Assembly: GCA_007132975.1 (NCBI GenBank)
Contig: SLNO01000023.1
Location: 1-64,000, forward strand
Source: Balneolales bacterium
Lineage (GTDB): Bacteria; Bacteroidota; Rhodothermia; Balneolales; Natronogracilivirgulaceae
Direction: 5' to 3'
DNA length: 64,000 nucleotides
The first letter of the stretch is position 1. Every line of letters starts with the position of its first letter. Below the pieces are notes generated by a model that saw only the letters and a list, made by a program, of their open reading frames with translations, did no database searches and was not told the origin of the DNA. Of the stretch, positions 18,479 through 25,912 are shown piece by piece. A program made the position numbers and the translations under genes.

Positions 18479-20173
18479 TTATTCAGAGTCAGGTGCATCC
18501 GGTTTCTGTGGAACGGCCATTTCCACCCTTTCCCTGGTTACTGTGACTTCTCCTGGTGCCGCACCCTTGGGTTTTCGAACATGTTTTCGCTTCGCCACCA
18601 TCACCGGCACCAGGGATGAACCGGCCTGTTTTGAATAGGCTGCCGCCCAAGACGCCGCTTTGCGAACTAGTTGCGGGTCAGGCCAGCCGGTATCCCCGCC
18701 AGTACGTATAACCAGGTGTGAACCTGCCGAACCCCTGGCGTGCATCCAGATATCTTCCTTATGGGATAGCGCAAGTATTTTGTCATTGCTTTTTGCATTT
18801 TTCCCGATCCAAACATCATAATCCCCAAGCTGAAGCAGCCGGTAAGGCCTCGCCACCTGTCCGGCTTGAGTAGACGCCAGGCCAAGTTGCCGCAATTCCG
18901 GTTCCTGTTTCTTCAGCCATTTTTCAAGTGCGGCCGGATGTTCGATGCCGGACACATCCTCAAGAAGATTCTGAAGTTTTTGAAGCTGTGATGCTGCAAG
19001 TTCCCTTTTCTTCAGGGACATGGCGACATCCTTGCGGATCCGGGATGCTTTTGCATAGAGCTGCTGTGCCTGGTGGATCAGGCTTTCACCGGGAATGACC
19101 GGGATGATGCGTTCGCGTCCGCCAGCGGACCAGTCAGCAACGGAAATTTGGTCCGTTTCGACCTTGCGGGCCGGTGAGGGTTGGCTCATGAGCAAATGGC
19201 CTGTCTGCTCGTGTTGATCGGCCTTTGCAAGCCGGTCGCTATCCTTGTCGAGCTGCTCCAACTGCTTATGGAGCCCGGAAATACGTCTTTCAAGCCTTCT
19301 AAGGAGGTCTTTCTTCCCCGGCTGCAACCTTGTCTCACGTTGGACGGTGAAGAAAAGGGTACGTACAGCGTCATTGACCCTCTTGAAGGATTGGGCAGGC
19401 GGATGTGCAAGGTAGTCCTCCGGCAGCAGGCTCAGATTGCCTTCTGCAGTAATGAATGCTTGTTGCGGATCAAGCAGGAGTTGCCCGATTTCACGGATTT
19501 TCGTTGCAAGTTGAGTCCCATCGAGTTCCTCCAAACGGCATGTCACTGCCAGGTCGTCAATGAGTCCGCGCGGGAATCGTTTGTCAATGCTGATGATCCT
19601 CTTGCGCAGCGGCATTTCAGGGTCAGGATCCGAAGCAGCTGCGTCCTCTCTCTCAAGCTTGTGATCTGCCGTATGAGAAGAAGTTCCCTGGCCGATACCT
19701 AGCTGCGGCTTATTCCCGGCCAATGACTTGTCCTGAAAACCTGAAGCTTCAGGTGCCAGGGTCCCAGCAAGATCGTTGCTTTGCTTGAATGATGAGACGA
19801 TGCGATCTCCCCTTGTCATGAACAGATTGGGACGGCTCCCAAATGGCTTGAAAAGCAGTGTGAAGTCACTTTCCTTGAAGACAATTTGTATATATCGGTC
19901 TTCCGGGGAGGGCATCAGCACATCGGCGACAGTTAATCCATGGATTTCCGGAAAGAATGATGCCGCATTTTGTGAAGGAGGCGCCGCGCGTGCATCCAGA
20001 AAGAGTGCGGTTCTTGGGGAGGCGGCGGAAAAAGTGAGTTTCAATCCGGGACCGGTGCGGAAAAAGAGATCAATCTGCTCTTTTCGGCTTGACCATACTT
20101 CGATGATTTCCTTTCCGGAAATTTCGTATCTTACCTCGGAGACCAGCGAATGTAATGTGTAATAATTGTTCAT
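18479..20173 (-). CDS. rqcH: NFACT-family ribosome quality control protein RqcH
   Basis: The 564-residue protein has an NFACT-N domain, a central coiled-coil region (about residues 270-400, rich in L/E/K/Q) and the C-terminal NFACT-R domain with DIWMHARGSAGSHLVI. The Asp-Arg pair at ~92-93 (EDRYIQI) matches the DR motif needed for C-terminal tailing in RqcH/Rqc2. These proteins bind the stalled 50S subunit with its peptidyl-tRNA and recruit tRNA-Ala to add an alanine tail. The protein ends with a short acidic/proline tail. It is the first gene of the leftward cluster and is divergent from the orphan at 20224. Confidence 0.88.
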   Translation of the reverse strand: MNNYYTLHSLVSEVRYEISGKEIIEVWSSRKEQIDLFFRTGPGLKLTFSAASPRTALFLDARAAPPSQNAASFFPEIHGLTVADVLMPSPEDRYIQIVFKESDFTLLFKPFGSRPNLFMTRGDRIVSSFKQSNDLAGTLAPEASGFQDKSLAGNKPQLGIGQGTSSHTADHKLEREDAAASDPDPEMPLRKRIISIDKRFPRGLIDDLAVTCRLEELDGTQLATKIREIGQLLLDPQQAFITAEGNLSLLPEDYLAHPPAQSFKRVNDAVRTLFFTVQRETRLQPGKKDLLRRLERRISGLHKQLEQLDKDSDRLAKADQHEQTGHLLMSQPSPARKVETDQISVADWSAGGRERIIPVIPGESLIHQAQQLYAKASRIRKDVAMSLKKRELAASQLQKLQNLLEDVSGIEHPAALEKWLKKQEPELRQLGLASTQAGQVARPYRLLQLGDYDVWIGKNAKSNDKILALSHKEDIWMHARGSAGSHLVIRTGGDTGWPDPQLVRKAASWAAAYSKQAGSSLVPVMVAKRKHVRKPKGAAPGEVTVTRERVEMAVPQKPDAPDSE

Positions 20174-20223
20174 ACGTTACTTTTTCTGTTCTCGTAGCGC
20201 TTTTAAATTAAACATCAGATTGT

Positions 20224-20871
20224 ATGAACTACCCCATTTTCAGTGCCATCGTTAATCAGATGGAGACACGGCTGACCAGGAGAGCTATAAATATTGACCA
20301 GTTCCGGGTATGGAACGAGGATAAAATCAATGCCACTGGCCTTGAAATAGGTGTGAATCTTGCCAACAAGTCCAACCACGTGCGGCGTTTGGTAATCAAC
20401 CTGGACTGGGACAAATTCCGCGAGGCCAGTCTGGCCCGCCAGCTTCCAGGCATGGAAAAGCATCCTCTTTTGAAGGAAGAGGTTTTCAACAGGAAAGGCA
20501 TCCGTCCGTACATTGATGTTGAAACCATCTGGTATTTCGACGAACAGGTACTGTACAACAAGCTCAAGTCATTGGTTGGAAACACCCGGATGGAAGCGGC
20601 CAGCCACTGGATGGAGTTCATTAACGCCGAGTTAAAACGGGAATTTACCGAAGAAAACCTGATTACCCGGTGGCATATGGAGATTGAGGGGGATATCAAC
20701 GGAAGGTATGTCACGGACATGAGCCTGATCTCCTACATGCAGTATGAGCTTGACGCGTTCCACTCGCTCAATGACATTCACGCCCATCTTGAAAAGAACA
20801 TACAGTTCATTTTGCAACGAACTGATGTTATAATGAAGATCGCCTCCAAAACATTGGAGCAGGCAGCCTGA
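20224..20871 (+). CDS. Uncharacterised 215-aa cytoplasmic protein
   Basis: No family is recognised. The 215-residue protein has no signal peptide or membrane segment. It is rich in charged residues and amphipathic helices, with a C-terminal helix LEKNIQFILQRTDVIMKIASKTLEQAA. Tryptophans occur at regular intervals (FRVWNED, NLDWDKF, IWYFDEQ, HWMEF, RWHMEIE). Codon use and start context look like a real gene. It is transcribed divergently from rqcH with a 50-bp gap that must hold both promoters. Function is unknown. Confidence 0.75.
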   Translation: MNYPIFSAIVNQMETRLTRRAINIDQFRVWNEDKINATGLEIGVNLANKSNHVRRLVINLDWDKFREASLARQLPGMEKHPLLKEEVFNRKGIRPYIDVETIWYFDEQVLYNKLKSLVGNTRMEAASHWMEFINAELKREFTEENLITRWHMEIEGDINGRYVTDMSLISYMQYELDAFHSLNDIHAHLEKNIQFILQRTDVIMKIASKTLEQAA

Positions 20872-21041
20872 AGCTTGCCTTTGATACGGCAAGCATCCAC
20901 CGGGCTTTTCGGCCTGGTAATAAAATCTTGTGGATCGGCATCTGCCACGCGTACCCTGACGTAACACGGCAGCTGGAAGAGTTGCCCTCCTTGCCGCCGT
21001 GGTACGGCACGGATACCGATTAAAATGGCCGGGTGCCGGAA

Positions 21042-21131
21042 CTACTTCTTCTTATGCCTGTTCTTACGCAGTCTTTTCTTTCTTTTGTGCTTTGCGATTT
21101 TTGCACGCTTACGTTTTTTTCCGCTGGGCAT
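21042..21131 (-). CDS. AURKAIP1/COX24-type small basic protein (29 aa)
   Basis: This short gene translates to 29 residues starting MPSGKKRKRAKI and ending in a lysine tail, with about 60 per cent Lys/Arg. The pattern KRKRxKIxKHKRKKRLRKNRHKKK is that of the AURKAIP1/COX24 domain proteins annotated in Bacteroidota genomes, related to the C-terminal segment of mitochondrial ribosomal protein mS38. A ribosome-associated role is likely from the family. ATG is at 21131 and TAG ends at 21042. It follows the TPR gene by 24 bp on the same strand. Confidence 0.85.
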   Translation of the reverse strand: MPSGKKRKRAKIAKHKRKKRLRKNRHKKK

Positions 21132-21155
21132 ACGATCTGTTATTAATGGTTCTTG

Positions 21156-21902
21156 TTAATGAAAAAGCTCGTTGTGGTGTCTGTCGAGATAATCCTGAAC
21201 AACCACCTCCCAATCCGGATCATCCGTCAGTGCCAGAGAACGGTTAAAAAACGGGATGCTTTCACTGATACTGCCCATCTGATGCAGCAAGACGCCCATG
21301 TTGAAATTGGCGCGCAGGTGATCAGGATCGGTTCTTAATGCCTGTGCCAGCCTGGAATACGATTCTTCTGGCTGCAGCAGGCTCATATGCACCACGGCAA
21401 GATCCGTCAGCACATCCGGGTCGTCCGGTTTGAGCTCAAGGGCACTAATATACATCTCTTTTGCCTTTTTTGCCTCCTCTTTTATGAGGTAATCCTCATT
21501 TTTCTGCTGCATTGCAGCAAGATGGAGCTGCGCAGCGTGGAGCATGTCCTCGCGCTCCCCGGTTTGCCTTGCGCGAAGTCCTGCCCATTTGGCAGCAGCG
21601 TCATAGTTCCTGGCTCCTGAGTAAATGCGGATAATCTCTCCGTAGTATGGCAGTCGTGCCCTGGTGTTGGTCAATGTGTCGAGAACCGAAGCAGCGTACT
21701 CGATGCGTTCGACTTCATGATCAGGCACCGGAACCGGCTGAAGCAGGCTGTCAGTGTTGAGGGACCTGCCTGAGGTTGCAGTACGGGGTGCCGATAGATC
21801 CAGCTGTTCTGAGGCATTTTCCCTGCTGTCCAGGTATATCACCATGACCAGCGCTGAAATTGTCATCAGTATGACCACTGACAGAAACCATCTGTTGAAC
21901 AT
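21156..21902 (-). CDS. TPR-repeat membrane-anchored protein
   Basis: The 248-residue protein begins with a single membrane-anchor or signal segment (FLSVVILMTISALVMVIYL). From residue ~90 it carries tetratricopeptide-type helical repeats: YYGEIIRIYSGARNYDAAAKWAGL, an AKEMYISALELKPDDPDVLTDLAVVH repeat, and LAQALRTDPDHLRANFNMGVLLHQMG. Such proteins act as scaffolds in the periplasm or at the membrane. No partner is evident. It lies between HU and the 29-aa basic protein, all leftward, but the hairpin at 21932-21976 separates it from HU. Confidence 0.75.
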   Translation of the reverse strand: MFNRWFLSVVILMTISALVMVIYLDSRENASEQLDLSAPRTATSGRSLNTDSLLQPVPVPDHEVERIEYAASVLDTLTNTRARLPYYGEIIRIYSGARNYDAAAKWAGLRARQTGEREDMLHAAQLHLAAMQQKNEDYLIKEEAKKAKEMYISALELKPDDPDVLTDLAVVHMSLLQPEESYSRLAQALRTDPDHLRANFNMGVLLHQMGSISESIPFFNRSLALTDDPDWEVVVQDYLDRHHNELFH

Positions 21903-21931
21903 TCCGTATTTGCCTTATCCGATTCGAGGTA

Positions 21932-21976
21932 AAAAAAAAGATACCCAGAGCTCTATCAAGACCCGAGTATCTTTTA
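21932..21976 (-). terminator. Intrinsic terminator downstream of the HU gene
   Basis: On the minus strand the arms AAAAGATAC and GTATCTTTT can pair, and are followed by a run of T (the nine A residues at 21931-21939 on the plus strand). The hairpin sits 52 bp after the HU stop and just before the TPR start, so it should separate the two transcripts. Confidence 0.65.
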
Positions 21977-22027
21977 AAGATACAAAAAAGCGAAAGTAAA
22001 CCTCTTTGAGAACAGTAATACTGCCTA

Positions 22028-22315
22028 TCAGGAGTTCACTGAGCTGTTGACGGCCTGCTTGAAATCTTTTGAGACCTTCAATACTGGAACATATTGCTCC
22101 GGTACAGTTACTTCCTGGTTAGTCTTTGGATTGCGGGCAATACGACGGGCACGCTTGACAACCTTAAAACTGCCGAAACCACGCAGTTCGATATTTTCGC
22201 CCTTCTTCATTGATTCGATTACGGTTTGCAGAAATCCGTTAACTACGGCTTCCGTTTCGATCTTTGTTATCCCGGTATTCGCCGAGATTACTTCTACGAT
22301 ATCTGCCTTGGTCAT
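22028..22315 (-). CDS. HU/IHF-family DNA-binding protein
   Basis: The 95-residue protein has the full HU fold: helices MTKADIVEVISANTG and a middle helix, the ELRGFGSFKVVKRARR beta segment, the IARNPKTNQEV DNA-binding arm with the conserved RNP, and a C-terminal FKQAVNSS helix. It bends and compacts DNA. It is monocistronic, with a hairpin terminator downstream. The intergenic repeat cluster begins 142 bp upstream of its start codon. Confidence 0.95.
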   Translation of the reverse strand: MTKADIVEVISANTGITKIETEAVVNGFLQTVIESMKKGENIELRGFGSFKVVKRARRIARNPKTNQEVTVPEQYVPVLKVSKDFKQAVNSSVNS

Positions 22316-22456
22316 GGTATGTAGGTTTTGTGGAATGAATTAGAACTCATCTGGTTACTAAAACTGCGATCTTGATGTAACAAAACAAAAAATCAAGCCG
22401 AAGGTTCCCGCAGTCATAAAAAACTGAAAAAAAGTCACTGCGCCATCCCATTCTAT

Positions 22457-22556
22457 TTTCATCTGTTTAAATCAATTAAGATTCATAAGGACAGAATGAA
22501 CTCACATGGCAGGATTTGATCATCTCCCTGTGTGTCAACAAGAGGCTGCCATGTTC
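22457..22556 (+). repeat. Palindromic intergenic element, unit A1 (type I)
   Basis: The unit begins with TTTCATCTGTTTAAAT, continues GATTCATAAGGACAGAATGA, and carries an inverted pair ACATGGCAG (22504-22512) and CTGCCATGT (22546-22554), perfect over 9 bp, with CCTGTGTGT between the arms. It aligns along its length with unit B3 at 58647-58745, whose arms differ in sequence but are also complementary. Confidence 0.75.
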
Positions 22557-22577
22557 GTAGCGCTTCGCGACCTTCGG

Positions 22578-22680
22578 TTCATGTGTTTAAAATTTTTGAT
22601 TTACAATGTCACATAGAATATTCATGACGATTTTAATCATACTCCTGTGTGTCGGGGATATTACCCGGTCATGAATATTT
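22578..22680 (+). repeat. Palindromic intergenic element, unit A2 (type II)
   Basis: The unit starts TTCATGTGTTTAAAAT and contains CACATAG, then arm AATATTCATGAC (22617-22628), TTTTAATCATACT, CTGTGTG, a small hairpin CGGG/CCCG, and arm GTCATGAATATT (22668-22679), a perfect 12-bp complement of the first arm. It is about 70 per cent alike to A3 and to B1/B2 by eye; the arms are the most divergent part but remain paired. Confidence 0.78.
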
Positions 22681-22781
22681 CATCTGTTTAAAAATTTTGG
22701 ATTCATTTGGACACATAGAATGTCCAAGATGTTTTCAGTCATACTCCTGTGTGATCGGGATGATGTCCGGTTATGGGCATT
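22678..22781 (+). repeat. Palindromic intergenic element, unit A3 (type II)
   Basis: The unit starts TTTCATCTGTTTAAAAAT, with GGATTCATTTGGACACATAG, arm AATGTCCAAGA (from 22719) and arm TTATGGGCATT (22771-22781). They pair at 10 of 11 positions if two G-U wobbles are allowed. CTGTGTG and a short CGGG/TCCG hairpin lie between. It is contiguous with A2 and ends 130 bp before the AGCS symporter start. Confidence 0.75.
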
Positions 22782-22910
22782 TCATGTGTTGTAAAAAAAC
22801 ACTATCATTTTTCGTGATATCTGTCCGGCAGTCATTGCGTGTTGAGGGAGGAGCTCGCAACGGCCTTTCGAATTCCCACAATTATCCAAATTCCCATAAC
22901 CTACAGCATT

Positions 22911-24569
22911 ATGGAAATATTTGAAAAGATCATCTATACCCTGGAGGATCTGGTCTGGAACACCCCGGAAATCATGCCCATCATGGTCATCGCTCTGTTG
23001 AGTTTTGGGCTTTATATAACCCTCAGGCTTGGTTTCATTCAAATCCGGAAATTTAGCCACGGGTTGCGTGTCCTGTCCGGGCGTTATTCCGACAGCAACA
23101 TCCTTGGCGATGTCAGCCATTTCCAGGCACTCAGCACGGTGCTGTCGGCCACTGTGGGAATTGGCAACATTGCGGGTGTGGCACTCGCCATCCATTTCGG
23201 CGGTCCCGGTGCGCTCTTCTGGATGTGGGTGACAGCTGTTTTTGGAATGGCCGTCAAATATTCCGAATGCACCTTGAGTACCATCTATCGACGCACCAAC
23301 GAAGACGGTACCGTTTCCGGGGGACCCATGTACTACATTGAGCGCGGGTTGGGCAAGCGATGGAAGTGGCTGGCCGTTGCGTTTGCCACATTTGCAGTGA
23401 TTTGCTCGTTCCTTACCGGCAATGGCGTGCAGGCCAATACCGTAGCCGACACCATGCAGAGTGCATTCGGCATTCCCAAAGTTCTGACCGGCCTGTTCAC
23501 CGCGACAGCGGTTGGTCTGGTGATCATTGGGGGCATCAAGCGGATCGGACTGGTAGCCGCACGACTGGTACCTTTCATGGCCATCCTCTACGTAGCCGGT
23601 GCCATTGTCATCCTTCTGCTGCACCATACCGAGATCATCCCATCGCTGGCCCTCATATTCACATCCGCCTTCAACCCGCAGGCCGGCGCATTCGGTATAG
23701 GATCGGGAGCCTTCATGATGACCTTCGTCTGGGGAATCCGCCGAGGATTGTTTTCCAATGAAGCGGGCCAGGGTTCTGCTCCCATTGCCATGGCTGCCGC
23801 CAAAACAGATGAGCCGGTGCAGGTTGGCGTGGTTGCGCTGCTCGGGCCCTTTGTTGACACGATCGTCATCTGCACCATGACGGGCCTGGTCATCATCGCT
23901 ACCGGATCCTGGGAAGCACATCACCCAACCAACCTGGACCTTAACCATGCGGAAGTGAGCTACGTAATTGATGATCAGCCCTACTCCACAACCGCTGGTT
24001 TGCAGCAGGCTGCACCTGTAATCATCACGGTCAAAGACGGTCTGCCTGAGAACGGTTCTTTCCTGTACTACGGTTTTGCCGTGGACACCATCTTCACAGA
24101 TGCCTCTCGAAGCATGCTGTTCAATGGTACCATTTCAATTGTGGATGGAGTTGCCTCGGCAACGGATGAAAACGATATGGTATTTACGCATTTGCACACC
24201 GGTGTCATCCAAAACGGCGCTCCGCTTACCGCTGCCGCATTCGAACGGGGGCTTGCACCGCTTTTCCCGGGCGGTGGTTTATTGGTGACAATCAGCGTGC
24301 TGCTCTTTGCCGTCTCAACATCCATCAGCTGGAGCTATTACGGTGAACGGTCGATTCACTACCTTTTCGGCGACCGATCCATTTTCTACTACCGCCTCAT
24401 GTATGTAACCATGCATTTTATCGGCGCCGTACTTACGCTTGGTCTGGTGTGGACCTTTGGCGATATCATGCTTGGTCTGATGACATTTCCCAATTTGATC
24501 GCTCTTTTTGCACTTTCCGGCGTGGTATACAAGGCAACCAAAAAGTATTTTGATACCTACAAGGTCTAG
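22911..24569 (+). CDS. Sodium:alanine/glycine symporter (AGCS family) with an extracytoplasmic insert
   Basis: This is an inner-membrane Na+-driven amino-acid carrier. AGCS hallmarks are the N-terminal GLYITLRLGFIQIR, STVLSATVGIGNIAGVA, GGPGALFWMWV, GGPMYYIERGLG, FVWGIRRGLFSNEAGQGSAPIA and SISWSYYGERSIHYLFG. About eleven hydrophobic segments are visible. ATG 22911 (MEIFEKIIYTLEDLVW) is the family-like start; the frame is open to 22839. Residues ~335-435 form a hydrophilic stretch (SYVIDDQPYS, VKDGLPENGS, ATDENDMVFTH) between two membrane segments, which shorter AGCS proteins lack. The substrate cannot be told from sequence. Repeat cluster A lies immediately upstream. Confidence 0.92.
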   Translation: MEIFEKIIYTLEDLVWNTPEIMPIMVIALLSFGLYITLRLGFIQIRKFSHGLRVLSGRYSDSNILGDVSHFQALSTVLSATVGIGNIAGVALAIHFGGPGALFWMWVTAVFGMAVKYSECTLSTIYRRTNEDGTVSGGPMYYIERGLGKRWKWLAVAFATFAVICSFLTGNGVQANTVADTMQSAFGIPKVLTGLFTATAVGLVIIGGIKRIGLVAARLVPFMAILYVAGAIVILLLHHTEIIPSLALIFTSAFNPQAGAFGIGSGAFMMTFVWGIRRGLFSNEAGQGSAPIAMAAAKTDEPVQVGVVALLGPFVDTIVICTMTGLVIIATGSWEAHHPTNLDLNHAEVSYVIDDQPYSTTAGLQQAAPVIITVKDGLPENGSFLYYGFAVDTIFTDASRSMLFNGTISIVDGVASATDENDMVFTHLHTGVIQNGAPLTAAAFERGLAPLFPGGGLLVTISVLLFAVSTSISWSYYGERSIHYLFGDRSIFYYRLMYVTMHFIGAVLTLGLVWTFGDIMLGLMTFPNLIALFALSGVVYKATKKYFDTYKV

Positions 24570-24626
24570 ATGGCATTCTTGCATTTGATATCATTCTGAC
24601 CTCATAAAACCAAAGTTTATTGAGAC

Positions 24627-25265
24627 ATGACAACAGAGTTTGAAGATGTGACCCTGGTCGAGCATCCCGTTGTGGCCCGGGACCTGACCATTCTCCGCAA
24701 CAAGCAGACCCAGCCTCAGGTATTCCGGTCGGCACTTGGCCGCATCGCTATCATCCTGGCCTACCATTCCCTCAAGGGGCTGCCTCTGCGCAAGGTGACC
24801 GTGGAGACCCCCATCCAGGAAACCAACGGGTACGAGCTGGACACCGAGATCGCCGTGATCTCCATCCTTCGTGCGGGTCTGGGTCTGGTGGATGCGGTCA
24901 TGCAGTTCATACCAGAGGCCAAGGTCGGTCATCTGGGCATGTACCGTGACGAGCAGACCCACCGGCCCATCGATTACTACTCCAAGATCCCGCGCAACAT
25001 TGACCGGCATCATGTGCTTCTCGTAGATCCAATGCTCGCAACCGGTGGCAGCGCTGTAGATTCCATTACCTTCCTGAAAAGCAAGGGAGCCAAAAATATC
25101 CGTTTCATGTGCCTGATTTCGGCACCGGAGGGCATCCGCAAGTTAAGGGAAGCCCATGCCGATGTATCCATTATCACGGCCGCCATTGATGAGCGTCTTA
25201 ATGAAGATGCCTTCATCGTTCCAGGCCTGGGCGATGCTGGAGACCGTATCTTCGGTACTATTTAA
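24627..25265 (+). CDS. upp: Uracil phosphoribosyltransferase
   Basis: The enzyme salvages uracil with PRPP to give UMP. The 212-residue protein contains ISILRAGLGLVDAV, the PRPP-binding loop VDPMLATGGSA and the uracil-binding C-terminal stretch IVPGLGDAGDRIFGT. Length and start are normal. It follows the symporter by 57 bp and precedes lptC by 47 bp, all rightward. Confidence 0.97.
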   Translation: MTTEFEDVTLVEHPVVARDLTILRNKQTQPQVFRSALGRIAIILAYHSLKGLPLRKVTVETPIQETNGYELDTEIAVISILRAGLGLVDAVMQFIPEAKVGHLGMYRDEQTHRPIDYYSKIPRNIDRHHVLLVDPMLATGGSAVDSITFLKSKGAKNIRFMCLISAPEGIRKLREAHADVSIITAAIDERLNEDAFIVPGLGDAGDRIFGTI

Positions 25266-25312
25266 GACGCAGCTTACGTTCTCGGACAGAGTCAGGTACA
25301 TTCCATAACTTC

Positions 25313-25888
25313 ATGAACCCGAAATCAACCTTGATTTGGGCCGCAACGCTTGTATCGGCCTTCACTGTTTTCGCCGCCTGCACGGACTTGTCGGAGTACG
25401 ACCGCGACCGGGTCAGAGATGCCATGGCCGACTCCCTTCTTTCGGTGACCGAATCCCGCAACATTCGCATGGAGCTTATCGAAGACGGGCAACGTATCGT
25501 AGCCGTGCATGCACCTTTTGCCGCAACAAGTGACCGCGAAGGGCGCACTGAAACCGATCTGCGTGACTCCGTGTATGTGGCTGTGTTCGACTCCACGGGC
25601 GCAATCGAAACAGAGGTAACGAGCCGGGCAGCCCGCTATCTTGGACATCAGTCGGAGTTCCATTTCAGTGACGAGGTGATAGTGCAAACGCGTGACATGA
25701 GGCGCCTTTACACTGATTACCTGGAGTGGTCACAGAGCAACAGGACGATCCACACCCCCGACTTCGTGATCATTGTCACGGAAACCGACAGCATTACAGG
25801 ATACGGCCTGAATGGGACCGATGATCTGGTCTCCTACCGGCTTACGGAGGTTACGGGAGAGTTTGAACTGGAACAGAGTGAACGGTGA
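25313..25888 (+). CDS. lptC: LPS export periplasmic protein LptC
   Basis: The 191-residue protein has an N-terminal signal/anchor (LIWAATLVSAFTVFAAC) with a possible lipobox Cys at ~23. The body is a beta-jellyroll typical of LptC: VYVAVFDSTGAIETEVTSRAARYLGHQSEFHFSDEV-type strands, then VIVQTRDMRRLYTDYLEW and NRTIHTPDFV. LptC passes lipopolysaccharide from the LptB2FG transporter to LptA. The next gene is an OstA-like protein 24 bp downstream, which supports the call. Confidence 0.82.
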   Translation: MNPKSTLIWAATLVSAFTVFAACTDLSEYDRDRVRDAMADSLLSVTESRNIRMELIEDGQRIVAVHAPFAATSDREGRTETDLRDSVYVAVFDSTGAIETEVTSRAARYLGHQSEFHFSDEVIVQTRDMRRLYTDYLEWSQSNRTIHTPDFVIIVTETDSITGYGLNGTDDLVSYRLTEVTGEFELEQSER

Positions 25889-25912
25889 CATATTGGACCC
25901 CAACCTAGCAAA

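Noticed and set aside
22457-22781. CRISPR array
   Set aside because: Units are about 100 nt, contain internal inverted arms, vary in sequence and have no unique spacers or cas genes.
22457-22781. Integron attC sites
   Set aside because: Palindromic units of this length recall attC, but the GTTRRRY/RYYYAAC core pairs are absent and no cassettes lie between units.
22782-23948. Long minus-strand frame of 388 aa opposite the AGCS symporter
   Set aside because: It is the complement of a strongly coding gene, with a composition full of His, Gly and Gln and no family features. It is a shadow.
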